DNA of 6,693 bases from an uncultured Collinsella sp. (lineage in GTDB: Bacteria > Actinomycetota > Coriobacteriia > Coriobacteriales > Coriobacteriaceae): positions 1 through 6,693 of the forward strand of contig USJQ01000058.1 in the NCBI GenBank assembly GCA_900554985.1, given 5' to 3'. Positions 6,118-6,693 of this stretch are shown here, piece by piece; the stretch's first letter is position 1; each line of letters starts with the position of its first letter. The translations under genes were made by a program, and so were the position numbers. Under the pieces are notes generated by a model. The model had not been told where the DNA came from. It ran no database searches and worked only from the letters and a program-made list of their open reading frames with translations.

Positions 6118-6228
6118 CCCGGCTTTCCCGCGCAGCTACGGGGCCCACGGATGACGCGCGTCCAGCGCTGTGTTGTTCGTGAGCCTTGCTCGTTTACGGG
6201 AAGATTTGCAACGTTTGCGGATTACCTC

Positions 6229-6254
6229 TTGAATATTTGGCGAGTTCATATAGT
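6229..6254 (+). promoter_or_regulatory. Probable promoter of the second gtrA
   Basis: TATAGT (6249-6254) matches the -10 consensus at 5 of 6 positions within an A+T-rich patch. TTGAAT (6229-6234) resembles a -35, but the 14-base spacing is shorter than the usual 16-18, so the -10 is the more reliable part. Transcription would start near 6261, leaving a leader of about 75 bases before the GTG start. Confidence 0.38.
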
Positions 6255-6279
6255 TCTTGCCAAAGACCTTACGTTTCCC

Positions 6280-6294
6280 ATGCAAAAGCTCTAA
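6280..6294 (+). other. Four-codon mini-ORF (M-Q-K-L-stop) in the leader of the second gtrA
   Basis: ATG CAA AAG CTC TAA encodes the same first four residues, in the same codons, as the gtrA at 5722. The shared string CCATGCAAAAGCTC is 14 bases (5720-5733 and 6278-6291). It has no good ribosome binding site. It may be a leftover of gene duplication, a translated leader peptide, or chance. Confidence 0.4.
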
Positions 6295-6324
6295 AGTATC
6301 CTCTGCTCGATTCGTCAACGCATT

Positions 6325-6334
6325 GGATGTGATT
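6325..6334 (+). promoter_or_regulatory. Ribosome binding site supporting a GTG start
   Basis: GGATGTGATT resembles GGAGGTGATC, the complement of the 16S rRNA tail, with one mismatch in its centre and one at its end. The GGAGG-equivalent part ends seven bases before the GTG at 6337. No in-frame ATG lies between the upstream stop (6292-6294) and this point. Confidence 0.5.
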
Positions 6335-6336
6335 AC

Positions 6337-6693
6337 GTGCGCAAGGCACTGGCACAACCTCATACCAAGCAGTTCCTCAAGTTCGCTGTCGTGGGTCTTA
6401 TCTCCTTTGGCATCGACTGGGGTATGCTCATTGCGCTCGTCGAGCTGTTCCACCTCGACTTTTTGATGAGCACCACGGTCTCGTTCATCACGTCCGTCGT
6501 GGTCAACTACTGGCTCAGCATGAAGTACGTGTTCGACCATCGCGAGGGCATGAGCCGCAAGCGCGAGTTCACGATCTTCACCATCCTGTCGGTGATTGGT
6601 TTGGGCCTCAACGACTTGTACATGTTTGTAGGCGTCACGTTTTTGAGCATCGGCTACCAGGCCATGAAGGCCATCGCCACGTTCCTTGTGACC
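6337..6693 (+). CDS. GtrA-family membrane protein, second of a tandem pair, 3'-truncated by window
   Basis: The frame runs from a GTG at 6337 to the window end: 119 codons, lacking perhaps the last 15-20. It has helix 1 (KFAVVGLISFGIDWGMLI, 15-32), helices 2 and 3, and part of helix 4. The loop SMKYVFDHREGMSRKREF (61-78) is almost the same as in the gene at 5722, and LSVIGLxLND recurs in helix 3. Helices 1, 2 and 4 differ much more, which suggests an old duplication with separate substrates or partners. The N-terminus is a few residues longer than in the neighbour. It probably has its own promoter (6229-6254). The molecular role is expected to be movement of lipid-linked sugars, as for other GtrA proteins, with unknown substrate. 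Confidence 0.87.
   Translation, partial: MRKALAQPHTKQFLKFAVVGLISFGIDWGMLIALVELFHLDFLMSTTVSFITSVVVNYWLSMKYVFDHREGMSRKREFTIFTILSVIGLGLNDLYMFVGVTFLSIGYQAMKAIATFLVT

Noticed and set aside
6153..6162. GACGCGCGTC palindrome after the first gtrA
   Set aside because: Short G+C palindromes are common in this composition; no hairpin loop or T-tract makes it a terminator.

Overview
The window is a GC-rich stretch of ordinary bacterial chromosome. It most likely comes from an actinobacterium of the class Coriobacteriia, such as Collinsella or a relative. I infer this from codon use dominated by G/C third positions, from a Firmicutes-type class III fructose-bisphosphatase in a high-GC genome, and from a probable leaderless start. 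The genus is recognition, not the result of a search. I see no tRNA, rRNA, CRISPR array, insertion sequence, phage gene or defence system.

Layout, left to right. (1) Positions 1-957 hold the 3' part of an RsmB/NSUN-type RNA cytosine-C5 methyltransferase whose start lies outside the window. (2) Facing it at 1152-1003 is a 49-residue single-pass membrane protein gene with a good ribosome binding site. A hairpin lies between the two converging genes. (3) Positions 1344-2435 encode a conserved-looking but uncharacterised alpha/beta (probably TIM-barrel-like) protein with a disordered acidic N-terminus. It has a -10 box nine bases before its ATG and no Shine-Dalgarno, so its mRNA is probably leaderless. 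It ends at a strong intrinsic terminator. (4) Converging on that terminator, 3407-2517 encodes a DegV-family fatty-acid-binding protein. (5) A 319-base divergent intergenic region with two perfect palindromes separates it from (6) fbp, the class III fructose-1,6-bisphosphatase (3727-5643). (7) Two tandem GtrA-family four-helix membrane proteins follow: one complete (5722-6117) and one cut by the window end (6337 onward).

How the genes may relate. Fbp makes fructose-6-phosphate, the entry to sugar-nucleotide synthesis. GtrA proteins are thought to move polyprenyl-phosphate-linked sugars across the membrane for cell-envelope glycosylation. A link between gluconeogenic flux and envelope sugars is therefore possible, but rests only on adjacency. 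The fbp-gtrA gap is 78 bases, has no terminator and contains a large RNA hairpin, so the first gtrA may be read from the fbp promoter. The second gtrA appears to have its own promoter and a leader holding a four-codon mini-ORF that repeats the first codons of its neighbour.

The observations most worth checking are regulatory: the 10+10 bp palindrome before fbp, the hairpins between fbp and gtrA, the duplicated mini-ORF, the leaderless start and the unannotated small membrane protein. No new multi-gene system is evident.
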